A stretch of 64,000 bases of DNA, taken from NCBI RefSeq assembly GCF_024171535.1, contig NZ_JALJZV010000007.1:62001-126000 (forward strand). Direction: 5' to 3'. The position numbers and the translations under genes were made by a program. This DNA comes from Flavobacterium sp. HSC-61S13. Lineage in GTDB: Bacteria; Bacteroidota; Bacteroidia; Flavobacteriales; Flavobacteriaceae. Below the pieces are notes generated by a model. That model ran no database searches. It saw only the letters and a list, made by a program, of their open reading frames with translations, and was not told where the DNA came from. This document shows, piece after piece, positions 8,123 through 19,900 of this stretch. How positions within the stretch are numbered: the stretch's first letter is position 1; each line of letters begins with the position of its first letter.

Positions 8123-8638
8123 ATGTCCATTAGAAATATCTTACTTTCTAAACAATTTTTGACTAAGTATGGAAGCAATCTTCTACACTTAGAAGTCTTT
8201 TCATTTCCCCATAACAACAGCAACAGCATGCCTGTTCAAGCTGTTGAAAATTTAGCGCCATTAAGCCAATCTCATGAATGTCTATCTTTCATGAGAAAGT
8301 GGTCTAAATTACCCCTTAACAAAAACAGAGAAATTCACCTACACTCTGAAAACAACAAAACCTTCCTAACGACAAATGTTTCAGTTACAGTCTCTGCAAA
8401 ACGACACCAACAAAGTTTTAGCAAACGGATTAAACAACTGAACGATTTATTCTTTTTTCAAACAAAACATCAAATAAACACTTTTTTTTTATTTTTAAAA
8501 ACCGAGGTACCTCTATATAATTTCACAGATACCTTACAAAAAACTCAAGAGCTGTTCACTCGGATTCGACAAAAATCCCTGGATAGTACTTTTAGTATAA
8601 GCGCATTTTTCATTAACTTAATCCCTGCTGTATCTTGA
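8123..8638 (+). CDS. Orphan ORF at the head of the polysaccharide module
   Basis: A 171-aa frame with no family I recognise. The protein is basic and unusually rich in Phe, Asn, Ser and Lys, with an aromatic patch (LFFFQTKHQINTFFLFLK, about residues 111-128) but no clear signal peptide or transmembrane helix. Two things support it as a gene: a -7 box with suitable spacing, and a TGA stop overlapping the TTG start of the next gene as TTGA, the geometry of coupled translation. Against it, the composition looks little constrained, so it could instead be an untranslated or leader region that happens to be open. Function unknown. Confidence 0.4.
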   Translation: MSIRNILLSKQFLTKYGSNLLHLEVFSFPHNNSNSMPVQAVENLAPLSQSHECLSFMRKWSKLPLNKNREIHLHSENNKTFLTTNVSVTVSAKRHQQSFSKRIKQLNDLFFFQTKHQINTFFLFLKTEVPLYNFTDTLQKTQELFTRIRQKSLDSTFSISAFFINLIPAVS

Positions 8639-10623
8639 GAAAAAATTGGCGATCTATTTTAATTAATAATCTTCATAAAACTATTACCGAGGTTTCCAAT
8701 CGTTTTAACTTACGAAATCTCAGATATCTCCCACAATGGTCCATTCTTTTGATTGACATTTGTATGGTATTTATCGCTAGTGTATTTAGTTTTTTTATGT
8801 TGAAAGGCATCGGTGTAACAGCGAACCCCACTCCTATGGCTTGGGTAATTAGCCCCTTCTATTTTGGCATCACCTTTTTCTATTTTTGGTTTTTCAAAAC
8901 CTACCTTGGCATCATACGTCATTCGACCTTAATTGATGCCATCAAGCTTTGTATCGCACAATCAGCTACCTTTATAACCCTTTTCGCCATTAATGAAGGC
9001 TTTGAGTTATTCACAGGCAGCAAACTTTTTTTGACCACCTATCTCTTTTTAAATATCACGATTTCATTTTGTTTGTTATTATTCTATAGAATCATTGTTA
9101 AGCAGGCTTATGAAACTTTGTTTACCTCTTCCGAAAGCACCGTATTAACTCCGGTCATCGTCTTAGTAAACTCTCGAAACGCTGTAGCAGTAACTTCAGC
9201 TTTACGAGCAGAACGCCCAAAACGATTTAAGGTAGTCGGTTTTATCACTACAGAGAAGCAATTACCTAATAATCGGATTATTAATTTACCGGTTTTTGAC
9301 ACGGATAAAAAAACCTCTCTCGTCTTAAGATATGCAAAAGCAGAGGCATTAATTATAACAGATAGCGAAATTACAACCTCCCAGAAAATTAACATTGTAG
9401 AAGATTGTCTACATTTTAACTATAAAGTATATCATCTGTCTAAGGTAACGGACTGGAACGATTCCAAAAAAATAGCTAGTAAAGTAAAGAACATCAAAAT
9501 TCAAGATTTACTGGAACGCAAACCCATTGAATTGGATGCTACCAAAATTTCAGAACAGCTTAATAACAAAACGGTTTTGATAACAGGTGCAGCTGGCTCC
9601 ATTGGAGGTGAGATCGTGTGGCAGGTTACGCGATTTAATCCTTCGAAAATTATATTAGTTGACCAGGCAGAAACCCCGCTACATCATATATCGCTAGAGC
9701 TGGAAAAGCTTCATTGCCAATTCCAGATTATTTCACTGATTGTTGATGTGAGAAACTTAGATTTAATGGATGCCGTTTTTAAGAAATACCAGCCCGATGT
9801 GGTATATCATGCAGCAGCTTATAAACATGTGCCGTTAATGGAAGAGAATCCATGTCAAGCGATTTTCACTAATGTAATGGGATCCAAAAATATGGCAGAT
9901 CTAGCTGTAAAATATCATTGTTCACACTTTGTGATGGTATCGACAGATAAAGCTGTAAACCCAAGTAATATAATGGGAGCAAGTAAAAGGATTGCAGAAA
10001 AATATGTGCAATCTTTATCCCAACATATAAGACCCAACCCATTATTTAATACTAAATTTATAACCACTCGTTTTGGCAATGTACTGGGATCTAACGGCTC
10101 TGTTGTACCTCTGTTCACCAAACAAATTGAAGAAGGAGGTCCGATTACCATAACACATCCAGAAATTATTCGTTATTTTATGACCATTCCCGAAGCTTGC
10201 CAATTGGTTTTAGAAGCAGGTGCTATGGGAAACGGAGGGGAAATCTATATATTTGATATGGGAAAACCGGTCAAAATAATAGATTTAGCTCGCAAGATGA
10301 TTAAGATGGCCGAATTAATACCTGAACGGGATATCGAGATAAAGATAGTAGGATTAAGACCGGGTGAAAAACTCTACGAGGAATTATTAAATGACACCTC
10401 CGTTACTTTACCCACACATCATGAGAAGATTATGATTGTACAAGACACTCACGACGTTTATGAAGTTTTAAATCATCAAATATTCGAATTATCACAATAT
10501 GCATATAAAAACAAAACAATAGAAATGGTTACACAAATGAAAAAAATTGTCCCGGAATTCAAAAGCTTAAATTCACAATATGAGAGGCTGGATTCCAACC
10601 CCTTATTAATTAATCTTTCCTAA
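8635..10623 (+). CDS. Membrane-anchored nucleotide-sugar 4,6-dehydratase (FlaA1/WbpM/CapD type)
   Basis: Probably converts a UDP-N-acetylhexosamine to its 4-keto-6-deoxy form for capsule or O-antigen synthesis. The N-terminus has four hydrophobic helices (from WSILLIDICMVFIASVFSFF to about residue 160). A CoA-binding-like Rossmann region follows, then the catalytic SDR domain with GAAGSIGGEIV at about residues 318-328. The catalytic segment is STDKAVNPSNIMGASK, with Met in place of the usual SDR Tyr, as in the WbpM-like long subfamily. At 662 aa the length is normal. The start is TTG at 8635; the next in-frame ATG lies inside the first helix and would truncate it. It is the first biosynthetic gene of the module, with wza- and wzc-like genes following. 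Confidence 0.88.
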   Translation: MRKNWRSILINNLHKTITEVSNRFNLRNLRYLPQWSILLIDICMVFIASVFSFFMLKGIGVTANPTPMAWVISPFYFGITFFYFWFFKTYLGIIRHSTLIDAIKLCIAQSATFITLFAINEGFELFTGSKLFLTTYLFLNITISFCLLLFYRIIVKQAYETLFTSSESTVLTPVIVLVNSRNAVAVTSALRAERPKRFKVVGFITTEKQLPNNRIINLPVFDTDKKTSLVLRYAKAEALIITDSEITTSQKINIVEDCLHFNYKVYHLSKVTDWNDSKKIASKVKNIKIQDLLERKPIELDATKISEQLNNKTVLITGAAGSIGGEIVWQVTRFNPSKIILVDQAETPLHHISLELEKLHCQFQIISLIVDVRNLDLMDAVFKKYQPDVVYHAAAYKHVPLMEENPCQAIFTNVMGSKNMADLAVKYHCSHFVMVSTDKAVNPSNIMGASKRIAEKYVQSLSQHIRPNPLFNTKFITTRFGNVLGSNGSVVPLFTKQIEEGGPITITHPEIIRYFMTIPEACQLVLEAGAMGNGGEIYIFDMGKPVKIIDLARKMIKMAELIPERDIEIKIVGLRPGEKLYEELLNDTSVTLPTHHEKIMIVQDTHDVYEVLNHQIFELSQYAYKNKTIEMVTQMKKIVPEFKSLNSQYERLDSNPLLINLS

Positions 10624-10638
10624 TCAAAATAGAACTTT

Positions 10639-10646
10639 TACATTTG
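10639..10646 (+). promoter_or_regulatory. Candidate -7 box before the export lipoprotein gene
   Basis: TACATTTG, a perfect TAnnTTTG match in the 34-bp gap before the ATG at 10658. It may provide separate expression of the export pair; the TSS would fall just before the start codon. Confidence 0.4.
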
Positions 10647-10657
10647 CAAAAAACAAT

Positions 10658-11440
10658 ATGACTAAAAATATCCCAACTTACCTCCTGCTTTTATTCGTTA
10701 CCTTGGTATTGAGCTCGTGTGCATCTAAAAAAGAATATTTGTATTATCAAGATATCGAAGAAGTAATTAACTCTGACTCTCAGAGTAAATTATTTGAAAC
10801 CAAATTAGCTCCGGATGATCTATTGATGATTATAGTTTCGGCAGAGGATCCAGAATCCGCAGCACCTTTTAATTTAGTTAGCACGATGACTGCCGATCCA
10901 AAAAATCCAGCTAGAAATGGACAAATGACGCAGCAACTTTATTTAGTAGATTCCCAAGGAAAGATTGAATTTCCTATAGTAGGTTCATTACTGGTTGGCG
11001 GATTAAATAAATCTCAAGCTATTGAACTCATTAAGGATGAAATCAAAAAATACTTAACCAATCCAATTGTAAACTTGCGGATCATGAACTTTAAAATAAC
11101 TGTTCAAGGTGAAGTAAACAGACCTGGAGTACATTCCATAAGTAGCGAGCGATTAACTCTCCCTGAGGCCATTACTTTATCTGGAGATTTATCCAACTAT
11201 GGTTCAAGAAAAAACATTATGATTATTCGAGAACAAGATGGCAAAAGAAGTTTTACCCGAGTAGATATCACCAAAGCAGATTTCATCAATTCGCCGTATT
11301 ATTTTCTAAGACAAAACGATATCGTTTATGTAGAACCAAACAAAACAAGGATCAATTCTTCGGTTGTAGGACCAAATATTACCATTGGAATATCTGCTTT
11401 GTCTTTATTAGTAACTATAATTGCCTTGTCGCTCAAATAA
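10658..11440 (+). CDS. Polysaccharide export outer-membrane lipoprotein (Wza-like)
   Basis: Outer-membrane export channel component for capsule or exopolysaccharide. It has a signal peptide with lipobox VLSSC (Cys at about residue 21) followed by ASKKEYLYYQD, then a Poly_export domain (LAPDDLLMIIVSAEDPE) and SLBB-like beta-grasp segments (ITVQGEVNRPGVHSI). A C-terminal hydrophobic helix (ITIGISALSLLVTIIALSLK) ends the protein. At 260 aa it is the short Bacteroidota form, shorter than E. coli Wza. The Wzc-like gene follows after 6 bp and is its expected inner-membrane partner. Confidence 0.9.
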   Translation: MTKNIPTYLLLLFVTLVLSSCASKKEYLYYQDIEEVINSDSQSKLFETKLAPDDLLMIIVSAEDPESAAPFNLVSTMTADPKNPARNGQMTQQLYLVDSQGKIEFPIVGSLLVGGLNKSQAIELIKDEIKKYLTNPIVNLRIMNFKITVQGEVNRPGVHSISSERLTLPEAITLSGDLSNYGSRKNIMIIREQDGKRSFTRVDITKADFINSPYYFLRQNDIVYVEPNKTRINSSVVGPNITIGISALSLLVTIIALSLK

Positions 11441-11446
11441 TTTTAC

Positions 11447-13858
11447 ATGGAAAATCAACTTGAAAAAGACGATCACTCGAATATCAATATAAGAGAACAA
11501 ATTGAAAAGTACTTAATCCACTGGAGGTGGTTTGTATTAAGTCTTTTTATCATTCTAGTAAGTACCCTTGTTTATTTGCGATATGCTGAAAAACAATATA
11601 AGATCAACACCACTATCATTGTAAAAGATGAAAGAAGAGGTGGGGGAATGATGTCAGAAATGGCAGCTTTTTCCGATTTGTCCATGTTTTCAGGAGGAAA
11701 GAGTAATGTTGAAAATGAAACTCAACTTATAAAGTCCTATACTGTAGCTGAAAAAACAGTCAGAAGATTACAATTAAATATAGCCTATATCAATGAAGGG
11801 CGTGTAAAAAAAACCGAATTATACGACAATGTTCCTTTTCGTTTTAATTTTATCAAACCCGTCTTCGATTTTGATAACATTCGCTATACTTTTAATGTAA
11901 AGCAATTGGAACAAAACAAATTTGAATTGGGTGATAAGGATTCTGACTTAGGTGTTTTTAGCTATGGAGATACCATTCAAACTAAATTAGGTGTATTGGT
12001 GGTGACTAAAAACACACCGCGACCAGAGCCGACTTTATTAATGAAAAACGCGGAGAAAAACGCGGAGAAAGATCAAGATCCCGTTTCCAATAATATAATT
12101 GTCGAAATTTTCCCTATTGAACGTATCGTGACTCGGTTTGTTAAAAATTTGACTGTCGCTCCGACAGATAAATTCTCAACGGTGATCGATCTTTCATTAG
12201 TTGACGCAACACCATCCAAAGCGGTAGATTACCTCAATGAATTGGTAAAAATTTACAATGAGGAAGCCATTATCGACAAACGTTTTGTTTCAGAAAAAAC
12301 GTCCGAATTTATTGCATCACGTTTGGAGTTAATCACACAAGAACTCGGTGATGTCGAAAAATCATTAGAGGGTTATAAACACAGCAACAGACTTACCGAT
12401 ATCCCAACAGAAGCGGGTATATTCTTACAAAATGCTAACGTTTTTGAAAAAAGCATTATTGAAAATGCTACTGAAATTAAAGTAGTGACCTCGATGATCG
12501 ACTTTTTAAATAAAAGTAAAACCGAAGATCTATTACCTTCAAACATCATCACTTCTGATGCAGGATCAGCGGGGCTAATCAATCAATATAACAATATTGT
12601 TCTGGAAAGGAATCGTATAAAAGCCAGCTCTACAGCAGAAAATCCAGCTGTTATTAGGTTAGATTCCCAGATTGCTTCTATGAAAGCATCTGTGCAAGAA
12701 AGTTTGGCACGCTTAAAAAACTCGCTAGAAATTACCAGAAGAGAATTGGAACTTAAAGACCGTGAATTACTTGCCAAGATCGCTCAAGTACCACGTCAAG
12801 AGAGAGAGTTTAGAATTATTGACCGCCAGCAAAAGGTCAAGGAAGCCATCTATTTATACCTCTTTCAAAAAAGGGAGGAAACAGCAATTGCTTTAGCTGC
12901 AACAGATCAAAATGCAAAAGTAGTCGATACTGCAAAGGCGGGTACAGCCCCTGTTGCTCCAAAGCAAAGTATCATCTTGTTGGCCGCATTAATAATTGGT
13001 TTCTTAATTCCCTTTGCTGTTATTTACTTAAAGGAGTTATTGGATACTAAGATCAAGAATCGTCAAGATATTGAGAGAGCTACTAAGATCCCTTTCTTGG
13101 GTGATATTCCGCATTCTGAATCAAATACACAGATTATCGATATCAGCAGTCGTTCAAGTACTGCGGAAGCGATTAGGATTATTCGTACCAACTTGGAGTT
13201 TATGTTGACCAAAACGCCAAAAGGTCTTGCCAAAACGATCTTTCTAACTTCAACCTTCCCCAAAGAAGGTAAAACCTTTACATCGGTAAATATCGCAGGA
13301 ACTATAGCTTTATCTAATAAGCGCGTACTGTTAATCGGTATGGATTTAAGGAATCCACGTTTAGATGATTATATCATACTGCCTTCAAAAGGGGTGTCAA
13401 ATTTCTTAGCTAGTCAAGAAACAGATATCAATCCTTATATTACCAAAGTAGTTGGTTTTGACAACTTCTTTGCCTTACCTGCAGGAACGATACCTCCGAA
13501 TCCAGCAGAGCTTTTAATGGGCTCTAAAGTGGATCAGATGTTTGAAAATTTAAAAAAGGATTTTGATTATATCGTCGTAGATACCGCACCAGTAAGTCTC
13601 GTTACCGACACCTTATTGATTGCCAAACACGCAGATACCTTTATCTATGTGGTTCGAGCAAACTATCTCGACAAACGTATGTTAAACATACCAGACACGC
13701 TATTCCGAGAAAACAAAATACCTAATATGTCGGTTGTGCTTAATGATACCAGTACGACCAAAGGTTATGGTTATGGATACGGTTACGGTTATGGATACGG
13801 ACAAGACATGGAAAAAGACACCAGACCTTGGTGGAAAAAAGCCTTAAATATGAAATAA
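11447..13858 (+). CDS. Wzc-like chain-length determinant / BY-type tyrosine kinase
   Basis: Inner-membrane co-polymerase that controls polysaccharide chain length and export. The N-terminal Wzz domain is bounded by TM helices (WFVLSLFIILVSTLVYL near residue 30 and IILLAALIIGFLIPFAVIYL near 510) with a coiled-coil-rich periplasmic part. The cytoplasmic kinase domain has Walker A FPKEGKT at about 604-610, an A'-type motif LLIGMDLRNPRL in which the first Asp is replaced by Gly, and Walker B DYIVVDTAPV. The C-terminus is a tyrosine ladder of six Gly-Tyr pairs, the expected autophosphorylation cluster, encoded by a short tandem repeat at 13763-13801. Total 803 aa. It is the last gene of the module, followed by a terminator. 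Confidence 0.9.
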   Translation: MENQLEKDDHSNINIREQIEKYLIHWRWFVLSLFIILVSTLVYLRYAEKQYKINTTIIVKDERRGGGMMSEMAAFSDLSMFSGGKSNVENETQLIKSYTVAEKTVRRLQLNIAYINEGRVKKTELYDNVPFRFNFIKPVFDFDNIRYTFNVKQLEQNKFELGDKDSDLGVFSYGDTIQTKLGVLVVTKNTPRPEPTLLMKNAEKNAEKDQDPVSNNIIVEIFPIERIVTRFVKNLTVAPTDKFSTVIDLSLVDATPSKAVDYLNELVKIYNEEAIIDKRFVSEKTSEFIASRLELITQELGDVEKSLEGYKHSNRLTDIPTEAGIFLQNANVFEKSIIENATEIKVVTSMIDFLNKSKTEDLLPSNIITSDAGSAGLINQYNNIVLERNRIKASSTAENPAVIRLDSQIASMKASVQESLARLKNSLEITRRELELKDRELLAKIAQVPRQEREFRIIDRQQKVKEAIYLYLFQKREETAIALAATDQNAKVVDTAKAGTAPVAPKQSIILLAALIIGFLIPFAVIYLKELLDTKIKNRQDIERATKIPFLGDIPHSESNTQIIDISSRSSTAEAIRIIRTNLEFMLTKTPKGLAKTIFLTSTFPKEGKTFTSVNIAGTIALSNKRVLLIGMDLRNPRLDDYIILPSKGVSNFLASQETDINPYITKVVGFDNFFALPAGTIPPNPAELLMGSKVDQMFENLKKDFDYIVVDTAPVSLVTDTLLIAKHADTFIYVVRANYLDKRMLNIPDTLFRENKIPNMSVVLNDTSTTKGYGYGYGYGYGYGQDMEKDTRPWWKKALNMK
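13763..13801 (+). repeat. Gly-Tyr codon repeat in the Wzc-like C-terminus
   Basis: Thirty-nine bases of alternating GGT/GGA and TAT/TAC codons encoding (GY)6-G. The 12-mer GGTTATGGATAC occurs twice. The unit is prone to slippage in steps of six bases, which would add or remove one GY pair without a frameshift. Confidence 0.85.
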
Positions 13859-13863
13859 CACCT

Positions 13864-13893
13864 AAAAGACCTTCTCTAAGAAGGTCTTTTTTA
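13864..13893 (+). terminator. Terminator of the polysaccharide module
   Basis: A 12-bp perfect stem AAAAGACCTTCT/AGAAGGTCTTTT (13864-13875 and 13879-13890) with a three-base loop and a T-run, five bases after the Wzc-like stop codon. Confidence 0.9.
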
Positions 13894-14025
13894 TTACATT
13901 TTTTTGAAATTATTTATTTTAAGTCAATAAATTATGGAATTGTAAACTTTCGTATCGCCGTTTAATAAAATGGCAATTCCCCGATCAAAGTCGCGCTAAT
14001 ATGCCTTTATGAGGCTAATATTTAT

Positions 14026-14033
14026 TATATTTG
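14026..14033 (+). promoter_or_regulatory. Candidate -7 box of icd
   Basis: TATATTTG, a perfect TAnnTTTG match, gives a leader of about 70 nt before the ATG at 14110. The rest of the 217-bp gap after the terminator at 13864-13893 shows no gene. Confidence 0.45.
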
Positions 14034-14040
14034 CTTATAG

Positions 14041-16332
<2,292 letters not shown>

Positions 16333-16353
16333 TTGCACATATTGAATATGATT

Positions 16354-16400
16354 AAAAAGAGGCCGTTCCAAAATAAAATTTGGTCGGCCTCTTTTCTTTT
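16354..16400 (+). terminator. Terminator of icd
   Basis: Stem AAAAGAGGCCG/CGGCCTCTTTT with an inner CCAAA/TTTGG extension around an A-rich loop, followed by TTTTCTTTTTT. It starts about 20 bases after the icd stop codon. Confidence 0.9.
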
Positions 16401-16995
16401 TTTACAAAAAGTAGTCTGTATATTATTCTATTTTTACTTGATCAATAATACTTCTACTAAATCCGCAAATCACTGTGGAGCTACTGGCCAAATCATTTAA
16501 TCGAAATTTTTATAAACGCGATTTATAAGCTACTCACCTATAAAAACGATGACTCGTAATTAGACGGTACCTATTTTGACTGATCCATACCACAAAGTCA
16601 TACCTTCTAATAGGAGTCGCATTCCATTTTATAAGACGATCCATTTAACCAAAGTATTCTGGCTACAGTACCATATTAAATGTAAACACCGGCCCTGTTT
16701 CAATACATGCTACCACCCACTGTACGGCTTTCATCGAAGCACAACCAAGGCGATATCGCTCGTATTGGCACACGTTATTTCAATTATAGCTGCTGCTAAA
16801 TCAAAATTCCGAAATTAAATAAAATACATAAAAAACCACATAAACACATCATTAATCATAACAAAAGAATCAAAATAAAACTATACAATTAAAATTTAAC
16901 ATTATTAATAAATAATAATTTCAATTTCCAGAACGTTACTTACTATATAAGCCTTTGTTATTTCCAATGAATAACAATTTTTAAACGTAACTATC
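16401..16995. other. Long non-coding stretch before the toxin locus
   Basis: About 600 bases without a convincing gene. An 80-codon open frame at 16576-16818 has implausible composition and no start context, so I do not call it. A small inverted repeat TTATAAA-CGCGA-TTTATAA is at 16510-16528. The last 170 bases are very AT-rich and must contain the promoter of the 1170-aa gene, but no TAnnTTTG box is present at a suitable place. I see no tRNA, integrase or attachment-site duplication. Confidence 0.6.
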
Positions 16996-19900
16996 ATGAA
17001 AACAGAAATTTCAAACACTTTATTTAAGTTTATCAGCCTACGCAGTCCCCAATTGATCAATCGGATTCGCAGTGAATTACTCTTTGCTACAGTTCCCAGA
17101 CCATTGGAAACTAGTGTTTTTTATCAGGCTATAGCACAAAAATTACCTGAAGAAACCAAATCAGAAGTTTTAAATAAGGCTGCAGATGAATTTATAGAGA
17201 TCATTCCCGACAGTCAGCACCTAAACACTGACTTTCCCGAGATGAGCTCATTGGCTCATTGGTTCAGTCAAAATAAAAGGAGCGCCAGTGAAAAAGAGAT
17301 TCGAGCTAAATTTAATCAGGCTAAACCTTTAGCAGCAAGGGATCTTGAAAACTTATGGGAAAACTTATTTTACCAAACTATACGGCAAACAAATATGTCT
17401 TTAAAAGACGAATTGGCTGAATTGCTTTTAGCGGATCATTTGGTAAGGCGTCTTAAGAGTTTAAATGATCCAAATTCAGACCCGCCTTTTCAAGAACTTC
17501 TCGACGTTCAAATTACACTACCTTCTTTGTTATTTGACGAAACCAAATGGGAAGTGGGCGTCAGCACAGATAAATTGACAACAGAACTATTTTTGCCGAA
17601 TGAAACTATCGAGAGAAAGAAAGAATTATCTAAAGCCTTGTTACAAATAAATAACTACGAGAGTTTAACATCGCAATTAGCTGTCATAGATCATCAATAT
17701 CAACTTGAGTTTGAACGAACACTAGAATCTGTTAATAACGACCACAATGACTTTTATAAAGAAGGATATAAGGGGTATTTCAAGGATGTTTCTCACCGGC
17801 GTAGGGAATTTATTCTAAGCCCTCCCAAAGAAATTTATCAAAACATTTCCTACCTCGATTATATACATGAAGAAATCGAAACTCCCAAAATTTCAAAGTA
17901 TGAAATTGTATACAATCCTCCCATCGACGAACAGAGACTAAAACATTTACTTACTCCAGTGAACTATCAGACATTACTTGATATACTGCGAAATCCTCAA
18001 CAAAACACCCAAAAAGAAAGCAGCAACAGGATTATTACTCAAAGTAGCTTCGATAGCATCCATAGTTTTAATCAATTTTATAACTTAATCGATCGCGCAA
18101 AGCAGAAAACCGAAACAAAACTGGTCCAAAACGCAGCCATCACCCAATCCTTCAACAGTATTGGCGGGGTATTGTTTAGTACGCCTCAAAGCTTTTCCAA
18201 AGAAGCGCTGCAATATGTGGTTATTCCGATAAAAGAGCAGCAGACCTATTGTGCTACGATCTGTTTTACCTTACCTGATACCACATGGGAACTTTCTAAA
18301 GTTACTGTAAAACTTCGTCCAAAGAATTCCACTGAAAAAACAATAGTCTTACAAGAGCCCATACTAGAGCGTCGAGGCAATGAGGTTACGATTTACAATA
18401 TCGAAGGATTTGTACAAAACTCCGCTAACGAAACCTGTAGTATAGCCGTTGACTTGCAGTTTAGTAACGGACAACTACACAGCATTCCCCGTGTAGAACT
18501 AACTCGGTTAGTACCGCATCAAGGTCCTCTAAAAAATCATACTCCTATGCTACCCGAACACATCGACCGAATTTTGATTCCCAAAAGATTTGGCGTGCGT
18601 ATGTTGGGTATAGCCGATTATAAAAAAGTAGAGCAAACCATCCATTGTTATATAGAAGGTGAAGTATCTCATGTTGAAAACATTATGGCTCGGGAATATA
18701 AAGAAAAGGCCAACCGTAGTTTGTTTCGAAATGAAGTAAGCCATATGCTATCCGAAGAACAAGAAACAGAGCATTTAACCGATACGATATCGACCCAACG
18801 ATTTGAAATGCAATACGAAACGGAGCAAGTGCTCCGTGAAAATAAAAGTACCGGCATTTTCGTCAATTCGGGTTATAAATACGGTAATTTCTATATCGAT
18901 GGTGGCCTAACCCATGCCAATAACAGCTCTCGCGATGAAAGCATACGTCGATCGGTAAATGAAGCGCGAGAGATTACCGAGCAGGCCTTGGATCGTTTGG
19001 TTAAAAAAACCAAACGCGAACGCATAACCAAAATCATCAACGAATCGGAAGAAAACAACCTACATGGTTTTGACAACCGCAAAGGCGACCAACATGTGGT
19101 TGGGGTTTACCGTTGGATTGATAAACTGTATAAAAACCAAGTTTACAACTACGGAAAACGCATGATGTTTGAATTCATGATACCGGAACCGGGGCATCTC
19201 CACGGCTTAGCGCTACAACAAGACAACCACACGCCTAGTGTAACTTTAAACATGCCTATAGACCCGCGTACAGCAGGCGGTATGAATTCCATACCTACTG
19301 CTGCAGCCCTAACCCCGCATAGGGCACAATTTTGGGCGGCCCAATATTTCGTGGATATTCCAATTTTAAAAAGTAAAACAATGAATATTAGTGCTGCTTT
19401 TTCTGACCATGGAGCGAGCCCTAATTTCAGTTCCAATTACAACTCTGGAGCAAGTCATTATTCCGTTGAAATACCCGAAGATTACGCAGCTGTAGGTTAT
19501 CAAGGACGATTTAATTTTGCTTTTGTTCCCAAAGGCAAAGAGTATACTCACGGACGATTAACCATTTGCGCGAACAAACACATCATAGAAGATCTAACTC
19601 ATTCCACTCAGTATATCTCGCGTACGATTGACGAAGTAGATAAATCCCTAGACATCACTTTTACGGGTAATGATGTGGCTGGTATATCCGTTTCCTTACA
19701 AATCCGTTGTCGTTTAAAAGACGATGCTGAAAAGCAATGGCAACAAGATACTTTTAGTCGCATACTCGATGCGTATTATGAGGCCTTAAATCAATTTAAT
19801 GAAGCCGTTAAAGCCGAACAAGATAAAGCTGTTGAAATCAAGAAAACCAATCCGGGTTTCTATAGAGAAATTGAAAACACCACTTTACGCAGAAATTGTA

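Noticed and set aside
16576-16818. Open frame of 80 codons in the gap before the 1170-aa gene
   Set aside because: Composition rich in His, Tyr and Cys, no promoter box and no recognisable family; it looks like chance openness in non-coding DNA.
18550-19551. Several minus-strand open frames of 60-95 codons inside the 1170-aa gene
   Set aside because: They overlap each other and the long plus-strand gene, and their sequences have cysteine/serine-rich antisense composition.
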